60,000 nt of DNA from positions 30,568,001 to 30,628,000 of the forward strand of contig CM060733.1 of NCBI GenBank assembly GCA_030704615.1, written 5' to 3'. Each line of letters starts with the position of its first letter. Within the stretch, counting starts at the first letter, position 1. The DNA comes from Takakia lepidozioides. Taxonomy: Eukaryota; Streptophyta; Takakiopsida; Takakiales; Takakiaceae. The translations under genes were made by a program, and so were the position numbers. Positions 13,001-23,425 of this stretch are shown in pieces. The notes under the pieces are model-generated. The model worked only from the letters and a program-made list of their open reading frames with translations, had not been told where the DNA came from and did no database searches.

Positions 13001-16000
13001 AAATGCATAGGGACCAAAAAGCTTCTGCTGATAGGGCAGGTTGGAATATGTCTCTTGCAAGACATTTTCCCCATCACTGACTTCTGCATTATAGAAGTGA
13101 AAATTTGGGAAAATACTAATAGCTGGATGCATCCTATACTGCACATTTAGAAGACTGCATGGATGCTTCAATGTCTGAAGCCTCTCAAATAAGCTTCGTC
13201 CATAGCCGCAATCCTTGGCAATCTGAAGTAAGAACAACCCACACAAGATGTCAGAGATCATCTCAGAGTCCCAATTCGATCGCCACAAAGTAGATTGAAA
13301 TCACAGTCGAAGGTAAAAAGGAAGACACAGAAAAGAATTGAGGAGAACAGAAGTGAAGAACTGCCAACCTTAAAAAGGACCGGTGGCACAAGTAGACCGC
13401 ATGTGTGATGATATGGTTACTCAACCACTAGTACAATTGACAACCTGAACTTTCAAGAACAAAATTCTATTCATGCAGAGAAATCTGCATTGAAAATTTT
13501 TGGAGTGGAAGGGGAACACATTCAGGCAGGCTACCTGACTTAAGACTGTAGCTGGCAGTTGCATGTGGTCTCCTACTAAGATGGCCTGTTTCAATCCAGT
13601 CATCCGAGTGACAATGGCCATCTCAGCCTCTACACATTGAGAAGCCTCATCGACAATCAAACACTCAAAAGGTGGACTTGTGCACACAGATCTGCTTCCC
13701 GCTGAAGTGACAGTGCAGAATACAAGGGAGGCATTTTCCAGACAAAGCTCCTGCAGCAGCTCCTCCACAGGTCGAGGTAAAAAGATGGACCCAGGCTCCG
13801 TTAGTGAGGTCAACATCTGGCAAAGAGACTGTCTTGCATTCTGAAAACGGAATCCAGAGCTTCCCTCGTTACATTGCCCTGCCAGCAGTAAGGGCTCACT
13901 CCAACTGGCAAACAGATCAAACCAAAGCTGGACCTCTGCATCCGTCAAGGTGGCATCACTCACAAGCCTCAAGAGCTCTGTTATCTGATTCCCTGCGGCT
14001 TCCAGTTTCTGAATCGTGTCCCTACTAATATATTTACTAGGCAAGTCCGTGCACAGAATGTGACCCTTTTCCTTCATACTTGGTGCCAATATTTCCAATT
14101 TTGACCTGACAAACTGCAAGAAGCTTGACATGGGGGTTGTGGCCACCTTGTTCGTCTGATAATTTTCTTGATAGGCTTCATACTGACTGCCTGCCAAGTT
14201 CAGAAAATCCAGCACCGCATTTGTGGTTGCCCGCCAACCATTGATCGAGTCAAGAGCAATCATTAGCCGCTTGACTCTATGGGTGAGATATATTTGTCCT
14301 AACAGGCCCTCCACATCCAGCCTGTCCTCATTACCAACCAAAACAAGATCACCCAACTGCAAAGGACAAGTGCTGCACTCACATTGAAATCTGTGCAATT
14401 GACAGAATTCAGCAAATTGGAGGTCTCTGCAAGTGAAGAAGTTCAAGAACCTTCTAGCAACCTCAGAGATTGCAGTGTTTGTTGGTGCACAAACAAGAGT
14501 TCGGCAGTTCAGAGAGCTCAAAATTGAGAGCAGGGTAGCAAGGGTTGAAGTCTTCCCCGTGCCTGGGGGTCCCTGGATTAATCTCACCAGAGGTTTCTCT
14601 CTCCTTAGAAGCCCAAGAATTGTAGTCCTTATGGCAAGTGCTTGTGAATCATTCAGCCTCTGGAAATCACAGTAGCTGCAGATGCCTTGTTCAATTTCGA
14701 AGTCATGATCCACCACTGAGCAATCTCTGTCTGTTACTTCTGTCCCCTGGAAAAAAGTAAAGAGTTTTACTTTGAATTCTGATTTGTTGTACATCAGCAG
14801 TGTTGCATCTAACCCTCCAAAGAAATTCCTATATGTTCAGAGGTGCCTCCTTCACTGCTGTTTTCCTTTACTCCTCAGCAATACAGTGACAAAGACAAAT
14901 TAAAAGCTACTATTTATGTCCATGTCCCTCATGAGCTGCGTGGGCATGCTAATGGTACTTTGGAGGTATGAACTATAGAGATGGAAGAATGCAACCCATA
15001 CCTCTGCCCCTCTATAAAGTGTCTCCTCAATAATGGGTAGCTTGACCTTTTCAGACGGGTGCAGTGCATCCCATATCCGCAGCCCTGTTGCAAGGTTTCC
15101 CAGACACACAGCAAACCAACTCTTCTTTTCATCCAACATAGATGCATACTCCGGACTTTCTGATGGGGCATACACTTTGGCCCGCAAAATTTTTGAATCT
15201 TCAGAGTCTTCACGACTCAACCCTGCTAGTGATGCAAGAGCATAGTGAACTCCCGGTCTCTGAAGTTCACTGTAATCATTGTCCGGCACATATGTGGTCA
15301 GGACAATGAGGTCAGTTGGTTTTGGTTTCCAAGTAGGCTTCCCGTTTTTGCCTTTGCTTATTGGGAGTTGGTCATTTTGTGTCAACATAAGAGTTTTCAG
15401 GTGGCTAGTTTTGTCCAACTGACGTTTTTCATCAATAGAAGTAAGGACTATATATGGTGCAACGCTGATCTCCTCAAAGGCCTGTTGGAGCTGCGCTCGA
15501 GTTTCCTCCACCAATGGCCAAGCAAATACTTCCATGTACTTCTTCAAGGTGGCAAACTGAAGGGGTATGGCCTCCACCTGCTTAGGCAAGAAGATGGTGC
15601 ACCTGATTAATCTTCACTGCAAAAGGAAGGACTCTTTAGAGTGCCCACATCACTTTTGTCCCCAATCATATCTCTGTTGGTGTATTCACCAAAAATCCAG
15701 GAAATCAATCCCTAACCGCCCCCTCCACAACATAATTCTACAGAAGAAATCATCCTTGCCCACAAATCATAGCATACCAAGCTATCATATTTACAGCTTG
15801 TTCTTCCTTGATCGGTGGCATAACCATGTATCTCTTCTAATTTGCTAGTTTGCTAGTCTACTTGTTACTTGTGACAAGTTCCAGGTAGGTGGTGCTTTTG
15901 ATAAGCAGTGGTCCAACTCAAAGTTTCCCAAGACCATTGTGAAGAGAGTTCTCAATACATCCGTAGCATACTGGTTAGTTCATTTAATTTAATCTGATCT

Positions 16001-17130
16001 GCACACCCATCGAAGGAAACAACCAATCTGCGAGTGGTACTTCCAATTGGGTAGGTATGCAGTCAGACTTCTCACACACTTTAACATAATGTCAGGTCCT
16101 GAGAGGAAAACGGCACTGACTGGGCTTCCAGCACAAATAGCTGTGGTTCTCATGAGTTACCAGGGTGAGGTTTTATACTAAATTACATAGCAAGCCATAA
16201 GTGATAATCATGCACTTGTCACTACAGAGATGACCTCCCTTCCATGTTAAGAAAGCACCAAGTGCAGGCAGAAAAGTCTCATCCTTGGGGCAAGGTAAGA
16301 GCAAGAGACTAACAACTGTGGTCGTTGAAATAACACGAACTAACCAGTAGGGTGCTTCAAGCAATGTCAGACTTCTGGAGTAGTACCCTGCCGTCTTTTG
16401 AACTTCAAAGTGCTACTACTTTGAGGCACTAGAGTAAAGCTCAAGTGCTAGGAGATGTTGGGGGGAACTTCGCAGGGCCACTGCAGTAGTAGGTCGGTGT
16501 AAGTACTGGCCTAAATGCTGGTATCACCTTTCCAGTTGATTTCCAATATTCACCAAAGTAGTACATACAGAGGGTTGGGTAGATTTTCACCTTGTTCACT
16601 AGAAGTCTCTCTTTCATGATGTCCTCGATTGACCACCTGAGCACCTCTTCTAATAGAGAGTGGTTTTCCTTATATTCCTTCGCATCAGCAGCACTCATTA
16701 TCCGTACAGCCTCCCCATTTCCTTGTACAGAAAGCTTCTGGAAGAATTCTTTGTCAGGCTCTTGAATGAGCACAGGGATTAACTGAGCCAATTCTTTGAA
16801 AACCCATAACCTTCGGTTATCCAGACTGTACCAGCCACCTTTGTGATTGACAACTCGGATGGGGGGAATATCAGTGACCTTCAATTTTCCCTCCTTGAGC
16901 TGCTTAAGTGTATCATTCAAAGACACAATTGGAGAGGCCTGCAAGGCCTCTGCATAGGATGTTCCTGTGGCAGCCTGGCCGGCACCAACATTTCCGGCCC
17001 CTTTCTGTACTGGTTTTAGGAGGGTCCTCCGGAAGACTTTGCTGATTGAGGCCTGAGTGTATTTGATGTCTTTGGGATCCATCAAGACCCTGGAATCCAA
17101 TTCCACGGCTGAGGTTTCTTGATCGGCCAT
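934..17130 (-). CDS. Giant dual-helicase/TPR protein, copy A (15-exon gene model)
   Basis: Complement join of 934-1089, 1492-1754, 2036-2722, 3045-5216, 5438-5675, 5857-6216, 6394-7867, 8204-8713, 10849-11204, 11540-11756, 12134-12401, 12889-13222, 13535-14746, 15002-15577 and 16591-17130. Every intron is GT-AG, every exon phase matches its neighbour, and the sum (9,363 bases) is divisible by three, giving 3,120 residues. Domain order: N-terminal exon; DUF6469-like region; AAA_11/AAA_12 (senataxin/Upf1-like SF1B) helicase with [15 protein letters not shown] and NVAITRAR; a second UvrD-like SF1A helicase with [14 protein letters not shown] and [11 protein letters not shown]; then TPR-like and long alpha-helical repeats. 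This matches plant proteins annotated as TPR and ankyrin repeat-containing protein 1-like. Predicted role: ATP-dependent RNA/DNA remodelling; substrate and location unknown. The start is the second Met of the open frame (MADQE). Introns 1 and 7 are long; intron 7 contains LINE copies. Confidence 0.85.
1492..1754 (-). CDS. Copy A exon 14
   Basis: Starts [10 protein letters not shown] across the splice junction and continues with helices ([18 protein letters not shown]) and [15 protein letters not shown]. Phase 1 to phase 0. No recognised domain, but the open frame and matching phases support it. Confidence 0.75.
2036..2722 (-). CDS. Copy A exon 13: helical region with acidic tail
   Basis: 229 codons in total. 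Hydrophobic helices ([31 protein letters not shown]) are followed by a hydrophilic, acidic stretch. The leucine-rich helix could be buried in the repeat array; I do not call it a membrane segment. Clear homologue at 21392-20698 in copy B. Confidence 0.8.
3045..5216 (-). CDS. Copy A exon 12: long TPR/alpha-helical C-terminal exon
   Basis: 724 codons, the largest exon. Starts [17 protein letters not shown] and contains helical repeats such as [20 protein letters not shown]. Probably a protein-interaction scaffold. Copy B retains only its two ends. Confidence 0.85.
5438..5675 (-). CDS. Copy A exon 11: TPR-like helices
   Basis: 238 bases, the same length as the copy B exon. Paired helices such as [19 protein letters not shown] and [14 protein letters not shown] have the TPR pattern of small residues and aromatic positions. 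Confidence 0.85.
5857..6216 (-). CDS. Copy A exon 10: UvrD-like motif VI
   Basis: 120 codons. [13 protein letters not shown] is followed by [19 protein letters not shown], the motif V/VI signature of the family. This completes the second ATPase. Confidence 0.9.
6394..7867 (-). CDS. Copy A exon 9: UvrD-like helicase core
   Basis: 491 codons. An acidic N-terminal stretch is followed by the conserved [14 protein letters not shown] region, motif [15 protein letters not shown], motif [15 protein letters not shown] and [15 protein letters not shown] (motif IV). It ends at CKGLEFQ, just before DVLLYNFF in exon 10. The GDTAQ region is where the retrotransposon sits in copy B. Confidence 0.9.
7972..8020 (-). 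mobile_element. LINE 3'-terminal fragment
   Basis: About 50 bp in intron 8 matching the 3'-end module of the intron 7 LINE: aatggta-type start, then the hairpin aagctcaaagagctc at 7998-8012. No coding part. Confidence 0.5.
8204..8713 (-). CDS. Copy A exon 8: UvrD-like helicase Walker A
   Basis: Contains [18 protein letters not shown], then [11 protein letters not shown] and the Walker A loop [10 protein letters not shown]. This is the first half of the UvrD/Rep-type ATPase. Phase 2 to phase 2; donor CGTAG|GTACGA. Confidence 0.88.
8770..9266 (-). mobile_element. 5'-truncated LINE copy (3' end only)
   Basis: Nucleotide homology to the 3' part of the adjacent LINE (the zinc-knuckle and 3' UTR portion: 'ctgcaggttttcccacctaccagtctctatccgtaa' type sequence at 9140-9175). 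It holds two copies of the terminal module, near 8786-8830 and 8858-8905, and is bounded by the aaatg pentamer run at 9268-9290. Typical 5'-truncated LINE insertion debris. Confidence 0.7.
9267..10819 (-). mobile_element. LINE with reverse transcriptase 3' half, in intron 7 of copy A
   Basis: A 5'-truncated non-LTR retrotransposon in the same orientation as the host gene. Its ORF (10819-9380) has the RT catalytic motif [11 protein letters not shown] and the thumb/connection typical of plant LINEs. A C-terminal zf-RVT-like finger follows ([10 protein letters not shown]...EEHFFFYC). The 3' end carries a hairpin (aagctcgtagagctt, 9313-9327) and a tail of repeated aaatg (ATTTC on the sense strand). 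The palm upstream of YADD is replaced by unrelated or rearranged sequence around 10620-10800, so the element is dead. Confidence 0.88.
9380..10650 (-). pseudogene. LINE reverse transcriptase fragment
   Basis: About 420 residues open to the stop at 9380. YADD is at the N-terminal end, followed by [19 protein letters not shown] and YRYLGLVI, the conserved post-catalytic RT motifs. The endonuclease domain and RT fingers are absent. Upstream of about 10650 the frame is open but does not read as RT. Confidence 0.85.
10849..11204 (-). CDS. Copy A exon 7: linker between the two helicases
   Basis: 118 codons plus two bases. Contains [20 protein letters not shown] and then KVWDAVD, the segment that precedes the UvrD-like domain in plant TRANK1-like proteins. 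It ends ACAG|GTAAAG in phase 2 and joins exon 8 across LINE-filled intron 7. It is missing from copy B. Confidence 0.8.
11252..11549. repeat. 149-bp tandem duplication spanning a splice donor
   Basis: Units 11252-11400 and 11401-11549, differing at about one position (gagagttcat versus gagagtttat). The unit includes the last bases of exon 6 and the GTGAGT donor, so the intron holds a second identical donor at about 11390. Confidence 0.9.
11540..11756 (-). CDS. Copy A exon 6: end of helicase 1
   Basis: Starts [12 protein letters not shown], the usual strand after motif VI in AAA_12 helicases, and continues to LFNGTLWK. The 3' end and its GTGAGT donor lie in a 149-bp unit duplicated into the following intron. 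Confidence 0.85.
12134..12401 (-). CDS. Copy A exon 5: helicase 1 motifs V and VI
   Basis: Contains [27 protein letters not shown] (motif V) and [11 protein letters not shown] (motif VI, arginine finger). The acceptor was placed so that the phase joins exon 4, and copy B has the same acceptor context (AG|TGTGTGCA). Confidence 0.88.
12889..13222 (-). CDS. Copy A exon 4: helicase 1, start of the second RecA-like domain
   Basis: Contains SLFERLQTL and [10 protein letters not shown] (motif IV region of Upf1/senataxin helicases), then YAFIDVRDG. Starts at [10 protein letters not shown] after a TTCAG acceptor and ends in phase 1 before GTATAT. Confidence 0.9.
13535..14746 (-). CDS. Copy A exon 3: SF1B helicase core, motifs Q to III
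   Basis: 404 codons. Shows the Q-motif-like NDSQALAI, Walker [11 protein letters not shown], motif Ia VCAPTNTAI, motif [13 protein letters not shown] and motif [13 protein letters not shown]. This is the AAA_11 domain of senataxin/Upf1-like helicases. All key residues are intact. Confidence 0.92.
15002..15577 (-). CDS. Copy A exon 2: DUF6469-like region
   Basis: 192 codons, phase 0 at both ends. Contains [13 protein letters not shown] and APYIVL, typical of the domain preceding the helicase in plant SEN1-like proteins (DUF6469). Acceptor AAGCAG|GTGGAG and donor GCAGAG|GTATGG are both conserved in copy B. Confidence 0.85.
16591..17130 (-). CDS. Copy A exon 1: N-terminal region
   Basis: 180 codons, starting [10 protein letters not shown] and ending at AACAAG before a GTGAAA donor. 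It contains [20 protein letters not shown], which resembles the short ParB/sulfiredoxin-type 'DNRRL' motif; that resemblance is only an inference. Exon 1 of copy B lacks just this segment. Confidence 0.8.
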
Positions 17131-20100
17131 TACAGAATATGTCAGGAGTTGTGTCTGCAAGTCAGGGATCGAAATGCGGTTGACCGCCTACATGTGAACT
17201 GATTGTACTCCGCGCTGCTTATACCGCGCTGGCCCACTTTGATCATCGACTGTCAAGACTGCCACATTCACCTGAAAACATGCAATTCTGCCAACCCATG
17301 TGATTATTATGAAGAAACCATATCAAGACTGAGTTAGATGAGTCTGGTCCTTACACTTGCTGTTTCTGGATCGGGGTAATAAATACACACAAATCATGGG
17401 CTGCAGAGAGACATCAGATGAAGTGTGCTGAAGCTGTACCACACTCGTCAATTGTCTCCTTGGCCCTGGGGGCCCTGTGGACGTTATAATGTATCGATCT
17501 TTGAAGCAGCATTTCATTCTCCCACAGGATTTTAGACTGGGAGACAACCGGAGCTACGGATTTCGAGCTGTTTGTGCCGACAATCGGCCAGGCATACATG
17601 CAAACTGCAATATCCAGAAACAGCAAACTCCTACCGAGACAGCGTTGGCGGAAGTATGCGCTCTCAGTCTTGCACGCATAAGCTATACACTAGCAAAAGC
17701 TGAGCAACCAGCTACTTGGAAGTCTTCGACTTTAGCCAAAGTCGGAGCGCTGCAGAATTGCATGAATATGATAAACATATTGCACTCAAGCTTAAGATTT
17801 TCTTGAACGACGCTGCCAATGCCCAATAACAACAGGTTGACAGCACACTGTCGTCGGAGTGTCTGAGAACAAGAGACGAATTCACATAGCCAGGAAATGC
17901 GTGCTTGAAGATACAAACCTCTCCTGAATTCACCTATGATGCCCACCTACGATGCCCTTGCCATCTCCAGCTCTCCAATGCCAGTGAAAAAGAGAATTCA
18001 GGAAACATTAACATGCTATACCGAAATTGCCAGAAAGAGAATTGTCAATCTCTCAGCCCATCCCCGGCAGTCCTGCAACCGAACTCTCCACTCCGACACT
18101 ACTCGTTTCTACAGTCCCCTGAATCCATACTCACACCCCGATGAGCAGCTCATCAATCGCCACTTTCCAACGAAGCTCCGGAACCAAACTCTCCACAACA
18201 TCCCGCCCCCCACCTGCTCTACCACTATCTAAATCCAGCATATCAACACCCCCAACGAATCTCCCAATTCTGCATCACCCAGCCTCCTGATCCCCCCCAA
18301 TGCGCTGCCGCAATCACTCTCTTCCCACCACCTCTCCATCCATCTCCACTGCTTCTGCGGACCCCCAAACTACACACCTCCCGTTAGAATCCTGCAACAA
18401 CAATCTGCAGTTTCGCATCACACTCTCACCCCGCTACAACTCTCGAGCAATTTCCGCATCCACAATTGCATCAATCTTTCCAAACCTCCTCTCCTCCCGT
18501 CTTCGGTCTCAAGGGGGGTGGGGGGAACCAAGATTTGTAGCGCACTGTTTGCAATGAAGGCGCTGCATGTGCGGCACCCTTTTCTTAAAAGGTGGTATGC
18601 TAACAAGCTTGCGTGCCGTCGACGCTTGAATACAGCGAGAAAAGGGTGGCGAGCCCGAAGACGTGGCGCCGCCTTTGGCACTTGGGTTTAATGACTAGTA
18701 ATGCCCATTGTCGTTTAGGCCCATATGGATATTTAGAGCCATCTTGGCCGTTGGAATCCTTGACACGTCACCAATCTCATGATTTCGGACCGTCCGGATG
18801 CGCTGGCGAGATAGTCGTATCGGCGGCGGATTGTACGGTGAGCTTGAACGGCGTAATTTTAGACGACTGTCTGACGTACATATATTTACGTAACAGTTTA
18901 TTTTACCCATACGAATACAAATACGGTATCCAGTGGGCTCTTGGCCAGTTTCCTTTTTTGTTTATGTTTTGGTTTTGATTTTTTGGCGAATAAAAAAGGG
19001 GAAGGTCAGCTAGAGCTAACTTTTGGGCAGGGTTAAAAATAAAGTTGCTTAAATCTTTGGTAAAAACAAACTTACTCTTCGGCAGCATCTCCTCTATCAG
19101 CTGCCAGCAAGCTCTAGAACTGCAGACTGTGAGAAGAGGAATGTCGAACAGAGATCAAAGTGAAGGGTAGGGACATTGAGGAAGATGAAGATGGAGATGA
19201 AGACGAGCATGAAGATAGAAACATCCATGCTGTATTTTTGGGGAGGACGCCTTTAAGTCATGTAAAGATCCAAGGAAAAGTAACCTCCATGCTACTTCCT
19301 GTTCTACTTGCTAGTTGCTACAGTAGTCTGCTTCGCTTTCTTCTTATTCGTATTGCTATATAATTATTTATGGAAAGTAGGAGCAGGTGATGCAGGGGCC
19401 TCAATCTGTGTCACTCCCTGGGAGTGCTGTCTTGGAAACTAGTATTCACAATCTATAGTGTCTACGATTTCAAGGCTCTTGTGGTAAGTGGCGATCAAGC
19501 AAAAGATGCGGAGCTAGCCTACGTGATGACAGAGGTAGGCGTTGTCTCATTACTGAAGAAATATGCTGATCAGTGTCTTTGTGATGAGCCTCACCTCGCC
19601 TGTCAGAGGTAATTGAACACTTCAACACTTCGGAAAGAGAGACACGAATGACCGGCAAATTTGGTGGCCTAGATGCAAAAATGTTTTAAGCTCGGAAAGT
19701 TTCTCCGTTTAGAGTCTTGTTTAGGTCTTGGCAGAGACATTATCACTGTGGGTAAAGCTCATTGGGCTTGGATTCAGCTTCACTCTTCCCAAAGGAGTGC
19801 TGATGTGCAAACCTCCTTGGAGAATGAGTTATATGGTAATTGGTCATTTCGTGCTTACATTTGGATCATCTTTCCTGTGAGGGGCTGATTCGTTGGCATA
19901 TGCCCCTGAGCATTTGTTGGTGTTGTTGCTGAGTTGAGTTGGGGCCTGCAGCTCCTTACTGTTTCTTTAGCCTCTTTTGGCATGTTAAGCGTGTTCATCT
20001 TCCTTCCAAATAAAAACGGAGACACAATTTGTTGTGTCAAGTGGTATCGACCAGCCTCCAATAACCCCCTCAGCCCTCTCACTTGATCCTCTAAGCAGCT

Positions 20101-20329
20101 GAGGTCAGCATGTGTTTGTTGCACCTGTGACTGTTTTTCATATTGCAATCAGCATCATGCAAAACATCTTGCAACACAGGTCGGTTCTCACAGGGGCACT
20201 AGTACACTGGCCGGTTTCTAGCAGGCATTGGAAGGAGGGAGGAAGAAAGAAAACCAAAGAACAACTAGGGACCATGGGAGACAGTAGAAGAACAAGGCAG
20301 ATAGTGACGAGAGTTTGGGAGAACTAACT
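17131..20329. other. Intergenic region between copy A and copy B; no gene seen
   Basis: Contains the presumed promoter and 5' UTR of copy A (minus strand). It has C/T-rich stretches at 18050-18500 and many short unsupported ORFs. The purine-rich GAAGATGAAGATGGAGATGA run near 19175 is low complexity. I could not identify a TATA box or conserved element with confidence. Confidence 0.5.
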
Positions 20330-20697
20330 TTGGTCGCAAGGATTGTGTTGCATCCTCCAAATTTTCAATAGTCCCTGATCATATTCAATCAACAAGAGAA
20401 AAAAAAGCTACTTTCATTTCTTGGTGCACTCTGGATCTGGGTGTAATGTGATATGATATGGCTGTGAATGCCACATATACTGGGAATGATGAGGCCAGGG
20501 AGGATGTCCAGAGGACATTCATGGTCACCAACTGCAGGGGAAACGTTCTCATGGCTACAGTACATTCTTTAATTTCTGAACAAAACCAAGGGTTGAAGGA
20601 TTTACCACACTTTGAATCTCAATGAGGTGTTTCTGAAGGTGATATAAAGATGAGATACTTGACTGAAAAGCCAAAATTATTATGGGTGAGCTTCATT

Positions 20698-21013
20698 GCC
20701 TTTTCCTGTCAAAATCCAGAGGTTCATTTCCATCTGGACATCATCGACCCTGCTGGATTGACTTGCAGAGTCACATTTGCTCATTGTATGAGCCTTGAGG
20801 TTGAATTGGGACTCGCCATTTTCTTCCTCAATCTCCACTGCGATTACATGCAGGTTGCCTTTTCCTGTCAAAATCCCCAGGTTCATTTCCATCTGGACAT
20901 CATCAACCCTGCTGGATTGACTTGCAGAGTCACATTTGCTCATTGTATGAGCCTTGAGGTTGAATTGGGACTCGCCTTTCTTCCTCAATCTCCACTGCGA
21001 TTACATGCAGGTT
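20698..21013. repeat. 159-bp tandem duplication in copy B exon 13
   Basis: Units start at 20698 and 20857 (gccttttcctgtcaaaatcc). On the minus strand each unit encodes GESQFNLKAHTMSKC, in frame because 159 is 53 codons. The units differ at a few positions. Confidence 0.88.
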
Positions 21014-21392
21014 TTGTAATTCTTCAGCTCTATCAATGGGTCACTGATTGCAGCCAAGGCCCCAGCAAGTGCTGGTAAAAGTTCATCGATCGTCAACAGC
21101 TGTGCATTCGCTTCGTAGAAAGGCTTTTGCATGTCCTTGACAAAAGAAGGAGGAAGCCCAGTCAGGATGGTGGAGTTCTCCTTAAAGATCTCTGTGAGGT
21201 TACACATCACAGTTGCCTGGATGGTTACATCCCCCACATTGATGCATATTGCCATCAACAGAACAAGTAACCGTAGAACAGCCAGCGGCAAAACCTTTGC
21301 GCAGTCAAGTTTTGCAAGGTGTAGCCAAGCTTCGAGTTGGTGCACGTCAAAGAGCAGAAATAGAATCAGATCAACCATGCGGTCTAGAGTGC
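20698..21392 (-). pseudogene. Copy B exon 13 remnant
   Basis: LILFLLFDVHQLEAWLHLAKLD and [17 protein letters not shown] match copy A exon 13. The end carries a 159-bp duplication. Confidence 0.8.
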
Positions 21393-21746
21393 CTGCAGGG
21401 TTGGAATAAGTTAGAACATGTGTATGATTATGTGCCTTGAAGCTTCTTGTTGAACGTATTAGTTAGCTCTCGGTTCCCGACTGTGCCCACATGCAATGTA
21501 CAGAATTATATCTGAATGTATATCGGATAGACCAGCGGAAAAGTTGGATTGCTCCCATAAGATGATAATAAGTCACTTGAGGGTACCCAACCTTCTTGGA
21601 CTAGATCACACACAACATCCACATCTTGCTGCATGCCAGAGAATGTGGAATGTAAGCACTGAGAAAGAGAGAAGAGCTTGGCAGGTTATCATCGCGAGTT
21701 CCACTGTGACCCCACGAGAGCAACAAATGCAGAGAGAGGACAGTAC

Positions 21747-22344
21747 CTGTGAGGTTCTTGCAGCCCCCGGTGCATGAGCTATTCAGTAACATTGTATAGA
21801 AAGACACTTGGTGCATGCGACCCATGTGGATGAATGCTAGACTCTTTGGCAGAATCATGTCCCTCTGATGCGTGGAACATGCACTTGTGATCACCATCCC
21901 TCTCTCAAACAAGGCCAGGAATACAAAAGGAGTCTCCACTGCCCTCCAATCAAGATTGTGGAAGATTGAATTCAAAGCTCCAGTGAAAGATTTTGCAGTG
22001 GAGCTCCAGAAAGAATACTGCCACTCATCTTCCAAAAGTTGTGTGGACAGGACCCCTCTGTAAAGCCACCGGGAAGCTTTCCAAAGTTCGAACATGAAAT
22101 TGCTTGGCATGTTCTGAACTGCTTCATTGATTTTCCTGGACCACCTCCATAACTCCCAGTCCCCACTCATTGATGAAAGACATTCCAAGATCCAGCAATT
22201 TTCCCAGCCAGCAAGCATTAAGACATTTGCCCCGGCAAATTGGGAAGTAGGCTTCGGCAGCCTCCTGCCAGCATTTCGCCTCACTGAAGCAGTCTCCAGC
22301 TTCTTCCAGTTTTGGAGGAGCGCATATATCTTTATAAATATGAC
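21747..22344 (-). pseudogene. Copy B exon 12 with a 1,574-base internal deletion
   Basis: Begins GHIYKDICAPPKLEEAGD like copy A and then, after SFINEW near 22170, jumps to the copy A C-terminal part ([38 protein letters not shown]). 1,574 is not a multiple of three, so the frame changes. Most TPR-like repeats are lost. Confidence 0.82.
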
Positions 22345-22630
22345 CTGTCAGCCAAAACCAGAGAAATTGAATCACATGCTTATATTATTGTGTCTAAGAC
22401 AGGGGGTTGACGAGCATGATTTGGGTAGAAGGTAGCAGCAGCTGACGTCTTACCTATGCTCCATCAGCAGACTCATCCCAAGTTCCTTCATTGCAATCAC
22501 AAAGCTTAGAGGAGCCATCTCCTTCTGTGTCCAAGTCTAATGTAAAGTGCAGGAAAAGAAAAAAAAACCTGGCACAATCAAAGGGTAGAGTAAAGAGTGC
22601 ATTTTGTTAGTGTGTGACATGACAACTTAC

Positions 22631-22868
22631 CAGCTTGCTTATGATCTTGCATTTGCACAAAACATTTCGCTGCAGTTTCGGCTTTCTTTAGAGACAAGTA
22701 AATAGCAGCTGCATCACTTAGAAGGTGATGTGCTTTCTTGGTGTCTGTTACTTGCAGCCTCTCTGCGGCTTGCTGAAGGCCTGCAGCTTTAGCCCATCGA
22801 GCCCTCCATACTTCCCCTGTTCGCTCAAAGCATAGTTCTGCCACATCATAATGATGCTCATTGAACAT
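22631..22868 (-). pseudogene. Copy B exon 11: TPR-like
   Basis: 238 bases, the same length and splice sites as copy A exon 11 ([16 protein letters not shown] to DHKQA). Open. Confidence 0.82.
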
Positions 22869-23425
22869 CTGTGCGATGCGGACGATATGCATTCATCAAC
22901 CATCCTCAAACAAGTTCTCAAAAATTAACAGATGTTTGTGGCCACTGGAAGAAATTGAGCAAAGGCACTCCAACGGATTCAGACCAGAAAGTCTCCATGC
23001 ATGCTAAAGGTCTAGCTCATAAGGATGGCCGCACGAGCCTAACTAGCTATTGTCAACGTTTCATCTAGTGCCTCAGAGGGTATTTCAGATATTAAAGATT
23101 TGGTACCAATTCCTGGTACAGCTAATGTCATCTTTCTCAGTCTGAGAAATTCTACTTCAAAGTCATTTGGAACCATTTTGGTCGCACAGCCCCAAGCAGA
23201 GGTTGAGAAATTTCCTGTTCGGCTGACTAGAGCTGCCAATACCAGTGAGCGGCTGTGTCCCTTGCATTCCCCCTGCCACTACAAATGGAGACTGACAGAG
23301 ACTGCAAGGATGGTTTCCCGGGTCCTCTAGCTGACTCAATTTCCGCTCACCTCCCAGAGATGGTCACAACCTCTGCAGGTTTCTAGGGAAGTGACTGTTG
23401 ACAGAAAAACCCAAGACCTCATTAC
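22869..23425. other. Copy B intron 10; no feature recognised
   Basis: About 560 bp between exons 10 and 11, longer than the 180-bp equivalent in copy A (5676-5856). 22930-23330 may be an insertion, as it has no counterpart there; I cannot classify it. Confidence 0.4.

Noticed and set aside
15602-15616. Earlier acceptor for copy A exon 2 at about 15602 or 15614
   Set aside because: Either choice breaks the phase with exon 1 or reads a TGA; the AAGCAG|GTGGAG acceptor fits both copies.
19160-19363. 67-codon ORF with acidic start (EEDEDGDEDEHEDR)
   Set aside because: Purine-repeat translation; no conserved features.
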